Shown here: positions 23,326 to 35,447 of the stretch, one piece after another
Numbering within the stretch: position 1 is the first letter of the stretch
How the letters are laid out: each line of letters opens with the position of its first letter
Assembly (NCBI GenBank): GCA_015680685.1
Contig: MNCI01006585.1
Span: 464,479 to 528,478, forward strand
Reading direction: 5' to 3'
Length of the DNA: 64,000 nucleotides
Source of the DNA: Gnetum montanum
Lineage: Eukaryota; Streptophyta; Gnetopsida; Gnetales; Gnetaceae
Notes under the pieces: generated by a model
What the model was told of the DNA's origin: nothing
The model's input: only the letters and a program-made list of their open reading frames with translations
Databases searched by the model: none
Program-made: the position numbers and the translations under genes

Positions 23326-26058
23326 ATGGCCCCAAAAAGAGGAGGACAAGAAGGACCTTCGAAAGGTGCAGCCAAATTCCTGAGAGGTGGTAGAGGCCAA
23401 CTAGGAGAGAAAAGCCCACCAACCAAATATGAGGAATAGGAGGCCCAATCATTTAGCATTCATCAAGAGGCTCCTGCTACAGGGTAGTCGATCCAAGGAG
23501 AGGCCATGAAACCATAAGCTCTAATGTAAGGACAATGCCTCATGTTGTCCCAAGAATGCCTTGAAGCCATCTAGGAGAAATCCATGTTGACCATGATCAT
23601 CGTGGAAATGAACTTTGGTCCATTTATGGAATTGGCTCTTGAGTTAGTTCAAACTCAACTCCAAGCATCACCATTATGGCACATCCTTTTAGAAAGTGGG
23701 AAATGGTACCTTAGTGAGATGTATCAATTTTAACATAATAAGGAAGAAGGCACCATAGTTAACATTGATGGAGTCATTGTGTCTTTTTCAATCAAGGCAA
23801 TCGTAGAGGCTCTGAATCTACCAAATGTGGGGGCCAAGTTGATGCATCTGTCTACAAGGTCCAATCCAGAAACTAGAAAGTTGTGGCTGACGTGGGTGTA
23901 CAACAAAGACAATAAGGCATACAATGAGTTGACTCTGGAAGAGAGGACCTATTTTAAGATAAGCACATACCACCTCTTCCCAACTAGAGGGCTCAATAGA
24001 AACTAGACCTATGCAACTAGGGGAAGTGCAATATTAATGGGCAAACACGATGCTAATCTTTCCAAATTATATTACATGGAAATTTAAAGGTGGTTCAAAG
24101 AAAAGAAGGTAGGGAAGCCAACACTTCCATTTCCTTGCCTAATCAGGAAGTTGTGCAAGCACACTGGAATCCTAGGGTACACCAATGACATTCCTAGGAG
24201 GGTTCAAAATGCTTCTTTTGTGAGTTGCTTAAACCTAAAGCACCAAGGAAGGATCTTTGTGAAGAACAAGAAATAGAAAAGAAGCCAGAACCATAAAAGG
24301 AAACAGAGCAAGAGCTCGAGCAACGACATGAGCCACAAGTTCCACCACCACTACCACAAGATTACTGGCTTGTGATGAGCCATTTGCAAAGAATTTCTGA
24401 AACTCTCAGTTGGGGAAGTAGGGATGAATCAAACCTCTTCCAAGTTATTAATGATGTCATGCAGCCCATCATTTCTACCAATCCATCAAGAGGGTATATT
24501 TTCTTGCAGTCAAGAGGAGAATCCCAATGGTCACAGCAAATCTTTGGGAATACCGCATCTTTTCAGGTAATTCTTGAAATAGGTTATCATGGTCATGTAG
24601 CACCAAGATGCAATAGGGGCAATAGAAGTAATAACAAATCACATCAAAGAATCCTTTAATGTGTCTATTATGCCTTTAGTGGATTTGACTAGGACTAAAG
24701 ATGCCCAAATGCTAGCTGGATCTTCAATGACTCTTGCAACCCATGAGGATGTACTTGATAGATTATTGCAGATGGGACAAGTGATGAACTCTCTTTTTGA
24801 CATCCCCAGTGATGTCATTGTAGTTCAATCAAACCTCATTGCCACAAAAGGAAAGCTAGTCATGGTAGAGACTAGGGTGGAGCATGCGAAAAATAGATGT
24901 GCATCGACTGCAATAAGAGCTTACTGCCTTGAGAGCTGAAAGATGGGACCCTATTCAATTTGTTACATCCAACTAGCTAGAACAATTCTGAATGGAGTAG
25001 CTAAACTAATTGATTGAACAAAACAAAGTTGTTGAGTAAGAGAAGGAGAATGTGGTCTAGAATGCCTCAGCTATTGAAGCTCAAGCGTACGCCCATGTAA
25101 AGGCATTAACCATTGCATAAGAAGAGAATAAATAACTTGTTGTAGATAATGCAAGGTTGATCACTATAGAAAAGAAAAAAAATATCTTAGAAGAAAGTGT
25201 CCACTAGTTGAGAGAACAACTGGTGAGAGTCAACCAAGACATCAATAGATTGACCAAAGAAAGTTGAACCCTCTCAATGGAGGGGATGCATGCAATACAT
25301 CAAAAATCTACAATTGAAATAAGCACATGGCAAAACAAGGCCAAGAAACATGAGAAACTAAAGGAGCACTTTTGAGACCAAAGTGGCATGTACAAGCAGA
25401 TTAATGAAAAAGAGATCTAGATGGCAAGGGCCTTCATCAGTTCCATGTTAGCACAAAATCCTAACTAGCAGCCAATCTTGGATAGGTATGCCTTCGTCTA
25501 TCAAGTAGAAATTAAGAATAAAGACCTGTAGATTAAAGATTTAAAGTAGTACATGACATTGGCTACCCTTTGATATGCCAACCTTACCATGTTAATAGTA
25601 AGTCGACCTAGAAATGAGCTAGAGCAGCAAGTAGTGGCCACCTATGTACTATATAAAAAAGAGTTTGTAGATAGGAAAAGTGCTCTATAGAAACTCCATG
25701 TGGAAAACTCAAAATTGGAGGTAATTAAGGCATACTACCATAGACAAAGAGATGTAGCCTTGGACCTAGCCAAAAAATTGATGGATCCCCATGAATTAAA
25801 GAAAAAGGCTAGAGCCTTCGTGGAGGAACAATGGTAGTTTGTAGCTTTGTATTGAAAGCAAACAAAATGTTTTCGTAGCTACAGTGCCCATGGGATGTAT
25901 TAGTTCTAGCACACATTAGCTTAGTAGCCTAGATGGTACATGACCCAAGGATGGAGGAGGAAATGTTGTAGGTGCTCCTGAACCATTACAAATTTCAGAA
26001 GCTTGGTGACAAAGGGAAGAAACTGATGGAAGAGCCATTACCTCCAAGAACTGCATGA
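23326..26058 (+). pseudogene. Gypsy-2 accessory ORF, about 910 codons with stops
   Basis: Starts MAPKRGGQEGPSKGAAKF, a basic RG-rich N-terminus that could be nuclear (inference). Then come NFGPF, LQASPLWHILL, a core (23779-24006) with LNLPNVGAKLMH, RKLWLTWVY and YFKISTYHLFPTRGLN, then LPFPCLIRKLCKHTGI. This order fits the family annotated as putative plant transposon protein. From about 24660 to 25830 the product is charged and coiled-coil-like. The C-terminus VHDPRMEEEM...GKKLMEEPLPP matches gypsy-1. At least ten stops are present, many one C-to-T or G-to-A step from a coding codon. Function unknown. Confidence 0.72.
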
Positions 26059-26205
26059 GCTTCCCCAATTTTATGTCTTGTAATGTTATGTCCATATTTT
26101 TTGTAAAACACCATCTCAACATAAAAGAGTCAATTTGTGTATTTATTTAAGTCATTCAATAATCCCATAGCGTTTCAATCTTTTGTAAAGAACTTGTTCC
26201 TCATT

Positions 26206-26275
26206 TTGTTTAACTTAAGGATGAGTTTTCATTTAGTTTAACTTAAGGATGAGTTTTCATTTAGTTGTTGGGGTA
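26206..26275 (+). repeat. Duplicated pre-PPT motif and polypurine tract of gypsy-2
   Basis: TTTAACTTAAGGATGAGTTT with the following CATTTAG occurs twice in tandem and leads into GTTGTTGGGGTA, adjoining the 3' LTR. Gypsy-B and gypsy-C each have this motif once at the same place. Confidence 0.75.
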
Positions 26276-27119
26276 TGATGAGTCATGTTTTGTAGAGTCA
26301 CAATATTGGGGCACAACCTTTGATGTTGGGCATCTAATATCACCCCTTTCATGCTAGCCTATAAATACAACACTTGGTTGCATGGTTGGGAGATAGATCT
26401 TAGATATCTTTTTCCTAGATTTTGAAGTAGTCAGAATTTTGTTAGTTTATTTTTTAGTGCATGCTCGTAGTATGATGTTAAGCGATTGTATGACATCCTT
26501 ATTCAAGTGTGAGGTACTTGGATGTGTTACATGACCAATAATAAAGATTGAGATTACTTTCATCATTGTAGCATCCACTTAGATTTATTATTGCTTTTAA
26601 TTGCTTAATTATTTATTGTTTTCCTTAGCTAATGTTTCCATTTATTGCTCTTTATTATTCCTATCATTAAGCGGAATGAGTATGACTAATCGTAAGCACT
26701 TACGTGTAATTATTTGGTAACCCAGTGGTGTATCATTTGGTAAGCCTAGTGACATGCTCTTGGTAATCCTAGTAGTAGTTATGCAAAGACCAAGGTGTGC
26801 GTAGATGGTTAGGAATGAATACTCATCACATGTAGGCTAGTTTAGATTTTACTTTTCACTATTAATTAACTTAATTAATTAATCTCTTTATTATCATTAG
26901 GAGTAGCTTAGGGCTAAACAACATCAATCATAATATGCCTCACTTTGGACTAAACCATACGTAACAAGATACCACTAGTCCAAGTGAGAAGACAACAAAC
27001 TGCAATCAAGGCATAACGATTTAGATGCACAACTAGTCCCATCCATAGAATTTAACTAGATCATGCATGAACACTTGTGATTCATATGGTTGGGCATAGG
27101 GGTACATTGCCACTTATCA
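26276..27119 (+). repeat. Gypsy-2 3' LTR
   Basis: 844 bp, TGATGAGTCATG...CACTTATCA, collinear with 17977-18833 with scattered substitutions; followed by the GTGAT target duplication. Confidence 0.9.
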
Positions 27120-27124
27120 GTGAT

Positions 27125-27787
27125 GATTCTATGGTGTTTTGCCATGTGTGGGGATGTTTGGAACTTTTTTGATGAGTTTATGGGGTTCAAGGATGAATGG
27201 GAACTTGTTTGGAGGTGTTGGGATGCTTAGGACCTCAAAATAAACATATGTAATTTTGGCCCTATTTTGATAGATGTCTATTCCAACAGAAAGATGTCTT
27301 GACTACATCAAATATGTCTTCCATTTAACAAAGACATCTTTTTTCTCTACAAGAGATCTCTCTTATGAACTGGCTACTTTTAGGTGAGACATCTCCCACT
27401 TTTCAAAGACGTCTTGGTTAAACATGGGAAATTATTATATAGATTTGAATGACTCAAAATTATAAATTTGAAAAGTAGAAAATATGAAGAGATAAGAGAA
27501 AAAGTATAAATAAAACTCTTGGTCCTTCATTTGGTCAAGAGAGTCTAGGGAGTTGAGTGGAGAGTCCAAGAGTGAAGAGAGTGTTTTGGCCAATTTCCTT
27601 AGTCATCATTCTTGTGTGTGATTACTTTGCTTGAATGTAGTGTAAGGGTTGGATTGGATCATATTTCTATCTTTGGAAGTGTGTGCTTCCTTTGTGGTTC
27701 TAAATTTTTCTTTTGAGCAAGAATAAAGCTTTTACGTTTTCTTTCCTGTTTAAATTGGCTTTCTTTATAATTGAGAGAGCTTGAATT
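27125..27787 (+). other. LTR-like stretch with AGAYGTCT palindromes, right of gypsy-2
   Basis: Noncoding. Between 27285 and 27412 there are five related words (AAGATGTCTT, ATGTCTTCC, AAGACATCTTT, AGACATCTCC, AAGACGTCTTGG). They are followed by a TATA-like AAGTATAAATAAAACTC (27508), then a leader-like region. This looks like an LTR U3/R of another element that gypsy-2 interrupted, but I cannot fix its ends. Confidence 0.4.
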
Positions 27788-30700
27788 GTGGAATCTAAGG
27801 AAGCTCCTTATCAACATGTCTATTTTGGTCTACAACATGAAAAAATAGCAAGAATATGGAAAAACCTATATCAAATGTTTGAATTTTTGGATAGAATAAA
27901 AAGGGATTATCTATTCATCAAGTTACAAACAATAAAGATGATATCAAATCAAAAGCTAATTGATTTTGTAAAAGAAATGAGATTAGTAATTCTAATACTA
28001 GAATGTAAAGAAGAATATGTGTGAGATGATAAATTAGCAAGTTTCTTTCTTTAGGCCTTGTCCAAAAAAATACAAAGGATTTACATATGCCTTGGATGCT
28101 CTAGGAGAAAACCAAACTTTATCATAGTTATTGCAAGATTGCAACTACATGAAACTAAGATGGAACTAGATGGAAAATCATAGTCTATTAAACAAGTTAT
28201 ATATACCTCAATGAATAATAAAAAAATAAATTAGAAACCTAATAGACAACCAAATAATCAAAGCAATCAAATCTTCCAAAATTTAAAGGATGAAAATACT
28301 TTAATATCATGTTTTATTTATGGAAAGTTTGGACATGAGTTTTAGGATTGTTGGTTCAACTAAGGAAATGGTCAAACTTCATCTATGCAATGTAAGATCA
28401 TTAGAAGAAAGACAATCCTACAAAATCAAAGAAGCAACAATAATCATTATAATAATTGTAATAGAAATTATAAAGATAGAGTTAATTTTGTAGAAGATGA
28501 TGTGGTGTTAATCAAAGATATTATGAAATAAGACATAATAGCTAAGATTGAGTATCACCCATGGTACATTGATTTTGGATGTCCTAGGCATATATCTAGT
28601 AGTCGTAACTTATTTTAAAATCTATGCAAGATAGATACTAGAGAAGCCACTACATCTACGGGTATGGTATGTAAATATAGAGAAGTTAGTGACATTAATA
28701 TGGAGATAGCTAATTAGTCATTACAAATTAAAAATGCATATTACACCCATGCATACAATCTATAGTTAGTTGCTAAACTTATAAAGGTAGGATACAATAT
28801 AATTTTTAAAGAAGACCAAGATATTAAGGTAAAATGTATCATATTGGACAATAAATCCCAAAGGAAATTAACTAACACTAAAGAAAAAAATGGCATATTC
28901 AAGTTGCATTTCATATGCGAAGTGATTTTTTCCACAATCGACCAATTTCAAGAAGATAAATTACGACATGCAAGGTTAGGTCATAGGAATAAAGGCTATA
29001 TGCAAAAGATTCTAAGATCATCACATGAAATGCCACATCTTGACTTAAGTTCCAAGATGTTTTGTAAGTTGTGTGCTCTTAGTAAAGAAACTAGGCAAAG
29101 ATTTCCCTTGGAAAGAAGAACTATTGTGAAATCAAAATTAAAGATCTTACATTCTAGTACAGGATCTTATAGAAATGTGTTGATTATGGGTGAAGCCAAG
29201 TACTTTGTAACTTATATAGATGATTTCTCAAGAAAAGTTTAAGTATACATAATCAAATATAATTAAAACAAAGTTATTTGATAGCTTTAAAGAATTTAAG
29301 GCCCTAGTAGAAAAACAAACAAGACTATTCATTATGAAATTATGAACTAATAATGGTACAAAATACACTAGCAATGAATTTCAAAATTTTCTTACTAGCG
29401 AAGGAATTATTCATTATAAAATTATATCGTACAACCCAAAACACAATGGTATAGCTAAAAGAAAAAATAGAATAATCTATAAGATGGTATGTTGTATGTT
29501 GGCCTAGTCAAAATTAGATAATGGATTTTGGGATGAAGCAATGAAAATAATTGTTCATATAATAAATAGAAGCCCAACCTTATATTTATGATTTGTGTGT
29601 TCCAATAAGATATAGAATGGTAGAAGACTAAATTTAAGTCATTTATAAATCTTTAGAAGTTAAGTCTATTACTATGTACAAAATTGTGCCAAAGTAGATC
29701 AAAAGACAAGAGAGGGATACTTTGTAGGTTATGGAATTCATATGAAATAATTTTGTATATGGGACCCAAAGTTATGATAGTTAATTATATCAAGAGATGT
29801 CACATTTAATGAAGAAGAATTATTGCAATTAGATTGTATGCATTCACAGGTTAATAATGATTGAGGAGATAATCACTCTATCAATGTTGATTATGAATCA
29901 TATGTTTCAATAAGGCAAGAAGATGAAAAGAAGCAATGAGTAGATTTTGAAATAGAAGTATCCTCAGCTATGAAAGTTGAATAAACTATTTAGCATATGA
30001 ATGAAAATGATGCAACATCAAGTAATGTTACAAATTATATTTGATGATCAAGGGAGTGGCACCAAACCATTGAAAGTATAGGAGAATGAGCGAATCTTGA
30101 TATTAATAAACCTCACTTATCAGAAATCAATATTATGAACGACACCAAAATTATATTATTACTAACATTATTATGCTAGATAAAGAAACTCCAAAAATTG
30201 TAAGTTAAGAATTTATCATGGATCATTGGAAATAAACAATGGAAGAAAAAATTGTAATGATGTATAAACATAAGGTCTAGGAGTTAGTTTCTTGTCCAAG
30301 AAATAGATAGCCTATTAAAAATTACTAGGTATTTATGACCAAATTGAAAGAAGATAACATGTTGAATAAGTATAAAAGATGACTAGTGATAAAAGTGTTC
30401 TCACAAATTAAGGAAATTTATTACGAAAAAACTTTGTACCAATAATAAGAATGGTAATATTTCATATCATTATATCCCTATTTGTCAAGTTCTAGAAGAA
30501 AATACATCATATTGATGTTAAGTCAACCTTTTTATATGAAGACCTTCAAGAAGAAATATACACGAATGAGCTTGAAGGTTTTGTTGAGGATGACACCATA
30601 GTGTGCAAATTATGAAAAGCAATCCATGGTTTGAAATAATTCCTAGTGATATGATAATAAAAAATTGATGGAGTTTTGATTGATCATGGGTATACTAAGC

Positions 30701-31710
30701 CAAAGAATGATAGTAATTTACATGAAGTAATAAAAAATGGCATGATACTAATGCTCTTAGGATTTCAGGTGGAACATATACTTATTATCACAACAAAACC
30801 TCACGTCATAAACAAGTTTAAGCATAATCTATTATTATGCTTTAATATCTTTAACTTGGATTACCTCATTACTATTTGGAAATGGAAGTATGTCAAAAAG
30901 ATGAAGAAATTACAATTTCATATAAGGAATAGGCAATGTGATTATTAGATTAATATAACATGTTGGAGTGTCATGAAATTGTCATTCCTATGACACTTAG
31001 ATTTAAGATTAATATTGAAGGTAAACCAATTGATCCTACTCAATACTGTCAAATTACTGAAGGATTAATGTATTTGACTAATACAAAACCTAACATCTAG
31101 TTTCCATTAAATTAAATAGTCATAGCCATGCAAAAACTCAACTACAATACATGAAGGAAATATTCCTGATCTTATGATATATTAAATGCACATCATCTTA
31201 TGAGATTATCTATAAGGAAACTTTTTATAAGATACTTAAAGCATGTATTGATGCAAATTGGGGTGGTGATACTATAGATCATAGTTCCTAGTTCCTAATC
31301 TAGTTATATGAAAACCCTATTAATTGGTGTAGCATCAAGTAACATGTAGTTTCCTTATCATCTATGGAAGCTGAGGATCATGCTCTATGAAAAATAATAC
31401 AAGATATCATGTGGATCAACCAGTTACTTACAAAAATTAGAATTCTTGTATCAAAACCTATTACAATCCATTGTGATAATTAATTAGCCATCAAGATTGT
31501 TTAGAAGTTGGTATATCATGACAAGACTAAGCATATTAAGATTAGTATACAATTTGACCACTAGAAATATGTAGATATCTAATACATATCAATGAAGTCT
31601 TAGAAAAAAGATGACTTTATGAAGGCATTAGCTAAACAAAGGTTTCATATTTTTCATGATTACTTATCATTGTGGTTACTCCCTCAAATTAAGTAAGGAG
31701 GAGAAAATTT
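27788..31710 (+). pseudogene. Copia gag-pol (gag, protease, integrase, RT, RNase H), heavily decayed
   Basis: Order is copia type, with integrase before RT. Gag C-terminal half at 27788-28500 (IWKNLYQMFE; zinc knuckle CFIYGKFGHE at about 28309 with one Cys changed to Tyr). Protease at about 28560 (WYIDFGCPRHISS, from WxxDSG). GAG-pre-integrase at 28950-29110 (ARLGHRN, FCKLCALSKETRQRF). Integrase at 29200-29600 (YIDDFSRKV, then a DxG remnant reading TNNGTKYTSNEF). RT at about 30200-31100, very degraded. RNase H at about 31300-31690 (SSMEAEDHAL, THCD-type IHCDN, HIKISIQFDH). Dozens of stops. The gag N-terminus is missing. Confidence 0.82.
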
Positions 31711-31860
31711 GAAGTTTGTGAATATTTAAAATTTTAAGGAAGTTGCAATACTATATTTAAAGCTCTTTTAGGATGCTCCTCAACATTTTACTCATACTTA
31801 ATCACTTTACATTGCTCATCGTAAAATATATTATAAAATAAAATATGAATTAAGGATGAG

Positions 31861-32282
31861 TGTTATAATGTTTAATTCATACTTTAGGAACTAACTTAAG
31901 TTGTGTCTTGAGTATAGTGTTAATGTGTAAGTTGTTTAACTTCATCATAAGATTATCTTGCATAAAATCCTTATGATCTTGTAATCACAAGGCAAGAGTC
32001 ATGTTTAGTCAAGAGAGTCATGACTCTTCACATTAAGTCAAAAGTTAAGTCATATATTAATAAAAAGTGTATAATCATAAGCTATAAGCAGTCAATTGTT
32101 ACTTGAAATAACTAACCTAACCAAAAGATCATTAGAATAGAAGAATAAATTCAAAATGCAAGGTTACTACAAATAATACTCTTTGACTATTATAAGCACT
32201 TTTTGGAATTATTCATAAAGCTATTTTGAACAAAATTCTCTATCTTCCTTTGTTACAATCATATAGTGAATATTTTCAAACA
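31861..32282 (+). repeat. Copia 3' LTR
   Basis: 422 bp starting TGTTATAATG just after a weak purine tract (AATTAAGGATGAG) and ending TATTTTCAAACA. It is the intact partner of the split 5' LTR. Confidence 0.8.
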
Positions 32283-33246
32283 TGTGCACTAGCTTTATTA
32301 AGGTGGTGGTTTCATATGTGTGTATGTTTGCGCTCATGTGTCTTACATGTATATTTTGTGGTTCCTTGTTTATGTGTTTACCTTAGGCATACTCACTACA
32401 CTCCTAACGTTGCTCTAATGGGTGTCATATCTTCCTATCATTCTTTTTGGATTTATGACTACTAAGGCATAGCCCATCTTAAGTTCACCCTCCATTTCTT
32501 GATGATTTTAAAGCTCAAGGATGGTATCATGCGATGCTCTCAAAGGCAACACTATTACACTTGGTATCAAAGTTGAGGTTTGGTTCAAGGTTGGTTTGAG
32601 TGAAAGACTACTAATATGATTGGTAATATGAAGAAGAATACGAAGAGAGAGTTGTGTATTATTTCTTCTAGCCCTATTCCCATTGAGAAGACAGTTGATA
32701 ACGATATACTAGAAGAGTTGGAAAAGGTGGAAAAGATGGGGGAAAAGGAGGTTAATGAATTGATGAAAAGGATACAAGAGATGTAAAGTTAACTATTGAA
32801 GGTTAATGGTATGATTTTGCAACATTTGCTTGCTATTGTGTGGGCAAGAATGATTTAGGAGATTGTTGATCCCATGATGGTGTCATATTTGTGAGAATTG
32901 AACTTGGACATTAAACACAAGCTAATATTGGCCCAAAATTTTATGACGAGGAATTGGTTGGAGCGATTAGGGTGTAATACTTTAGTTTTTATAACTTAAA
33001 ATTTTTGCTTTGTTATCTATTATTATGTTTATTTCTTAAGAATAATGTTATATTTTATTATCTAAAGTTGTATGGTGCTTAGATAATGTAGGTTAATACT
33101 CCTTTTATGATATTAAGACTAGAACTAGAGATCTCTTAATTGTTATACATCTTAGGGTTTTGATGTATTTTGTAATTATCTTTACTAACTCTTGTGCTCC
33201 TAAGTGTGGATAGAATAGAGGGATGGTGGTGGTCCATTATTGGTAC
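32283..33246 (+). mobile_element. Fragment of a second copia-like element
   Basis: TGGTATCAAAG at 32562 matches the initiator-Met primer-site type, so 32283-32559 may be the end of an LTR and the sequence after it an internal region. An ATG at 32616 opens 57 codons rich in Glu/Lys (ILEELEKVEKMGEKEVNELM) and ends at TAA. The rest (32790-33246) is AT-rich with no domain I recognise. The right end is not found. Confidence 0.4.
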
Positions 33247-33251
33247 CTTAT

Positions 33252-34093
33252 TGATGGGATGCGATATTGCATGGGCCACGATATCGCGTACGTGATATCG
33301 CGTACGCGATATCGCGTGTTCCCCTGCGATATTATGTACGCGATATCACGGTCCGTCGCCAAATCTATAAATAAGAGGCGACTCTCCCTTCTTTCTCATT
33401 CTAGGCCTAGACCGTAGCGAAAATTTGGCAGTTTGATCCCTCCAGAGATGGAATATTTTCCATGTGCCCATAGTAGGAGCTCCAAAGTGAACGGATCTTT
33501 ATTCGAGCAAATATTGTACCTGAACACATGTTTGTGTACAGAAATATAAAGATGAATTTCTTGGATAAACCTTGTAGTGCATGGAATAGACTAAATAGGA
33601 TTTTATTTATTGTTATTTACTTTTTATCATTTAATCGCTTTATTAGTCATTAAATCTCTCTCAACCCTTCTCTCCTAGTTAAGTGCCTCAGTACGATCGC
33701 TTCGAGCACGTGCGTTATGCTTGGTGATCCTAGCAACGACTAGCGTTTGGTAACCAAGTTTGCATTGGTTCAGGGTGTGAACGGTACGTGGGAATAGATG
33801 CTGATGCTAGGTTAATTCAAACTTAGTTAGTTAGTTAAAGTTAGTAATTAGTTTCTTCACCCTTCACCTTATCAGCATAGGAGATAAAATCAAAAAGACA
33901 TAAAAATCATATACCTCAGACTTACTTAACCATACAATCGTGACAAATATAAGTAATTCTGGGAAGACAATGAATAATTAACCTTAAGTGTTCCATAAGG
34001 CGTGTAGGCACTTAGTCTGCGGAGTTCGACCAGATCGCGCATGCTACGCTCGTATTCGTATGGTTGAGTGTAGGGGTACCTCGCCACTCATCA
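33252..34093 (+). repeat. Solo LTR of the gypsy-B family, target duplication CTTAT
   Basis: 842 bp, TGATGGGATG...CACTCATCA, with perfect CTTAT at 33247-33251 and 34094-34098. It is collinear with the gypsy-B LTR (reverse orientation, 39255-40206). Upstream of the TATA box (CTATAAATA, 33365) is an array of GCGATATCGCGTACGCGATA palindromes (33273-33350) that keeps an unusual number of CpG sites. No internal sequence remains. Confidence 0.95.
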
Positions 34094-34098
34094 CTTAT

Positions 34099-34690
34099 TT
34101 ATGCTTAAATTTTTATTTTCATATTTTATTTTATTCTACAATTTTGGAATAAAGTAAGAATATGGTAATGAGACATGTTAATAGATGTTTAGGATTTATT
34201 CCAATTATTCTTTTATTTTATCTTTGCTATTGCAATTTGCAAGTGCGTTTGAGCTTGCAATTGCAAATACTTATTTTAATAAAAGGACAAAATATTGAAT
34301 TACATACAATAGTGGTATGGATAAAACATAAATTGATTATTTCTTACTACGTGAAAGAGACTGAGCCATGTGTAAAGATTGCAAGGTCACACTTAGAGAG
34401 TGCCTTATAACTCAACATTGACTAATGATCATGGATTTAACTATACAGAGCTTTGAAGGTAGCATGAGAATAGGGAGCAAATACGTAAAATGGTGGAATT
34501 GGAAAGAAGATAACATCAACTTATTTAGAGAACAACTACTTTATGAAAGCATTTAGAATTGGGATTGCTCTACAAAATTAATTTGGGGCCAAATGAAAAG
34601 TTACATACTTTAAAAATTGGAAACAACATTTTGGATAAAACAAAAGGCAAAAACTACATCCCAAAAGAGACATGGTAGTGAAGTGATAAA
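34099..34690. other. AT-rich unassigned stretch left of the LINE fragment
   Basis: About 590 bp without a recognisable domain. It could be further upstream LINE sequence, but I see no diagnostic motif. A stretch around 34225-34270 has repeated GCAATTTGCAAGTGC-like words. Confidence 0.3.
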
Positions 34691-35255
34691 GTGCAATACA
34701 CTATCCAAAATAAAAAAAAATGCTTTAAGGAATGATAGCAACTAGTAGCTATAAAACAGGTTGATATATAAAATAGCAAAGAAGGAGGTAATTGTAGTGG
34801 TAGCCAAAGCCAAACATAAGGCCTTAGATAACTTTTATGAGAAATTAGAAATAAAGGAACAAGAAAAATCTATTTATATATTAGCAAAAATCAAAAACAA
34901 GAAATGTAAGGACATTGATCATGCCAAATGTATCAAGGAAGCAAATGAAAGAATTTTGGTAAAAGACAATGAAATTTTGGATAGGTGGAAAATTTATTTT
35001 TAAGAATTATTAAATAAAGAATTTCTAAGAGAAGACATCAAAGAAGAAGAACCAAATTTTGGTTTGGTTAATGAACTTTCCTTTTTTAAGGTGAAGATAA
35101 TCTTAGTGATGATGAAAAATGGAAAAGTTGTTGGACTAAATAACATTCTTAACTTTAACTTGTTATTTATAAGTAATCATAACAAGCTATTTGTTAAGTT
35201 CATCGTGGATTACTACATATATTGTCATGGTGATAATATCACATGACAATGATTT
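34691..35255 (+). pseudogene. RTE-type LINE reverse transcriptase fragment (N-terminal part)
   Basis: The plus-strand reading has KEQEKSIYILAKIKNKKCKD, then ANERILVKDNEILDRW and MKNGKVVGLNN. These match the pre-RT and first RT block of plant RTE LINEs (general knowledge: LA.IREKKTRD, VLVKDDEI..RW, MKNGKAVGPDNI). One stop follows RWKIYF, and the RT core is missing because SINE sequence follows. It is the same LINE family, probably the same copy, as 35733-35884. Confidence 0.72.
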
Positions 35256-35447
35256 CTAAATAACTTAAATTTAATAATGAGGTGTTAACCTAGTGGTAAA
35301 ACTCTTGATTTGGAAACTTCAAGTTATGGGTTTAATTTTGATGGGCAATGCTAAGTTATAAAGTTCTAATTTGATTATATGTCTTGGGGGTAAATATTAT
35401 TACAAAAAAATTTGGGGCTCCAACACCTACCTAAATAACTCAAAATT
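35256..35447 (+). repeat. tRNA-derived SINE (35273-35430) with 17-bp target duplications
   Basis: CTAAATAACTTAAATTT (35256-35272) and CTAAATAACTCAAAATT (35431-35447) flank a 158-bp unit. The unit has an A-box-like TTAACCTAGTGGTAA and a B-box-like GGGTTTAATTTTGAT about 35 bp later. This is the layout of tRNA-derived plant SINEs, with C-to-T decay in the B box. Confidence 0.75.

Larger units (their letters stand above)
17977..27119 (+). mobile_element. Gypsy-2: gypsy element with gag and accessory ORF but no pol
   Basis: A 9143-bp element flanked by perfect GTGAT duplications (17972-17976 and 27120-27124). Layout: 5' LTR 17977-18833, primer site 18835-18854, gag about 18959-21308, spacer, internal promoter-like segment about 22700-22792, accessory ORF 23326-26058, polypurine tract, 3' LTR 26276-27119. 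Protease, RT, RNase H and integrase are absent. The spacer resembles the gypsy-1 post-integrase spacer, so a deletion from the end of gag to beyond integrase is the simplest explanation. It would depend on another element for replication enzymes. Confidence 0.88.
3814..32282 (+). mobile_element. Old Ty1/copia retrotransposon split by two gypsy insertions
   Basis: The copia parts are the 5' LTR (3814-4189 and 17495-17530), a primer site right after it (17531, TGGTACTAGAG, close to the initiator-Met primer site TGGTATCAGAGC), a decayed gag-pol (27788-31710) and the 3' LTR (31861-32282). The two LTRs align along their length. The 5' copy is cut near its end by gypsy-1 and resumes with CTTACAATCCTATAGTGAAT, matching the 3' LTR. 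Gypsy-2 lies in the leader. The flanks of the whole element (CTAGA and TGTGC) do not form a target duplication, so the outer ends may have eroded. Many stops in every domain show it is long dead. Confidence 0.8.
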
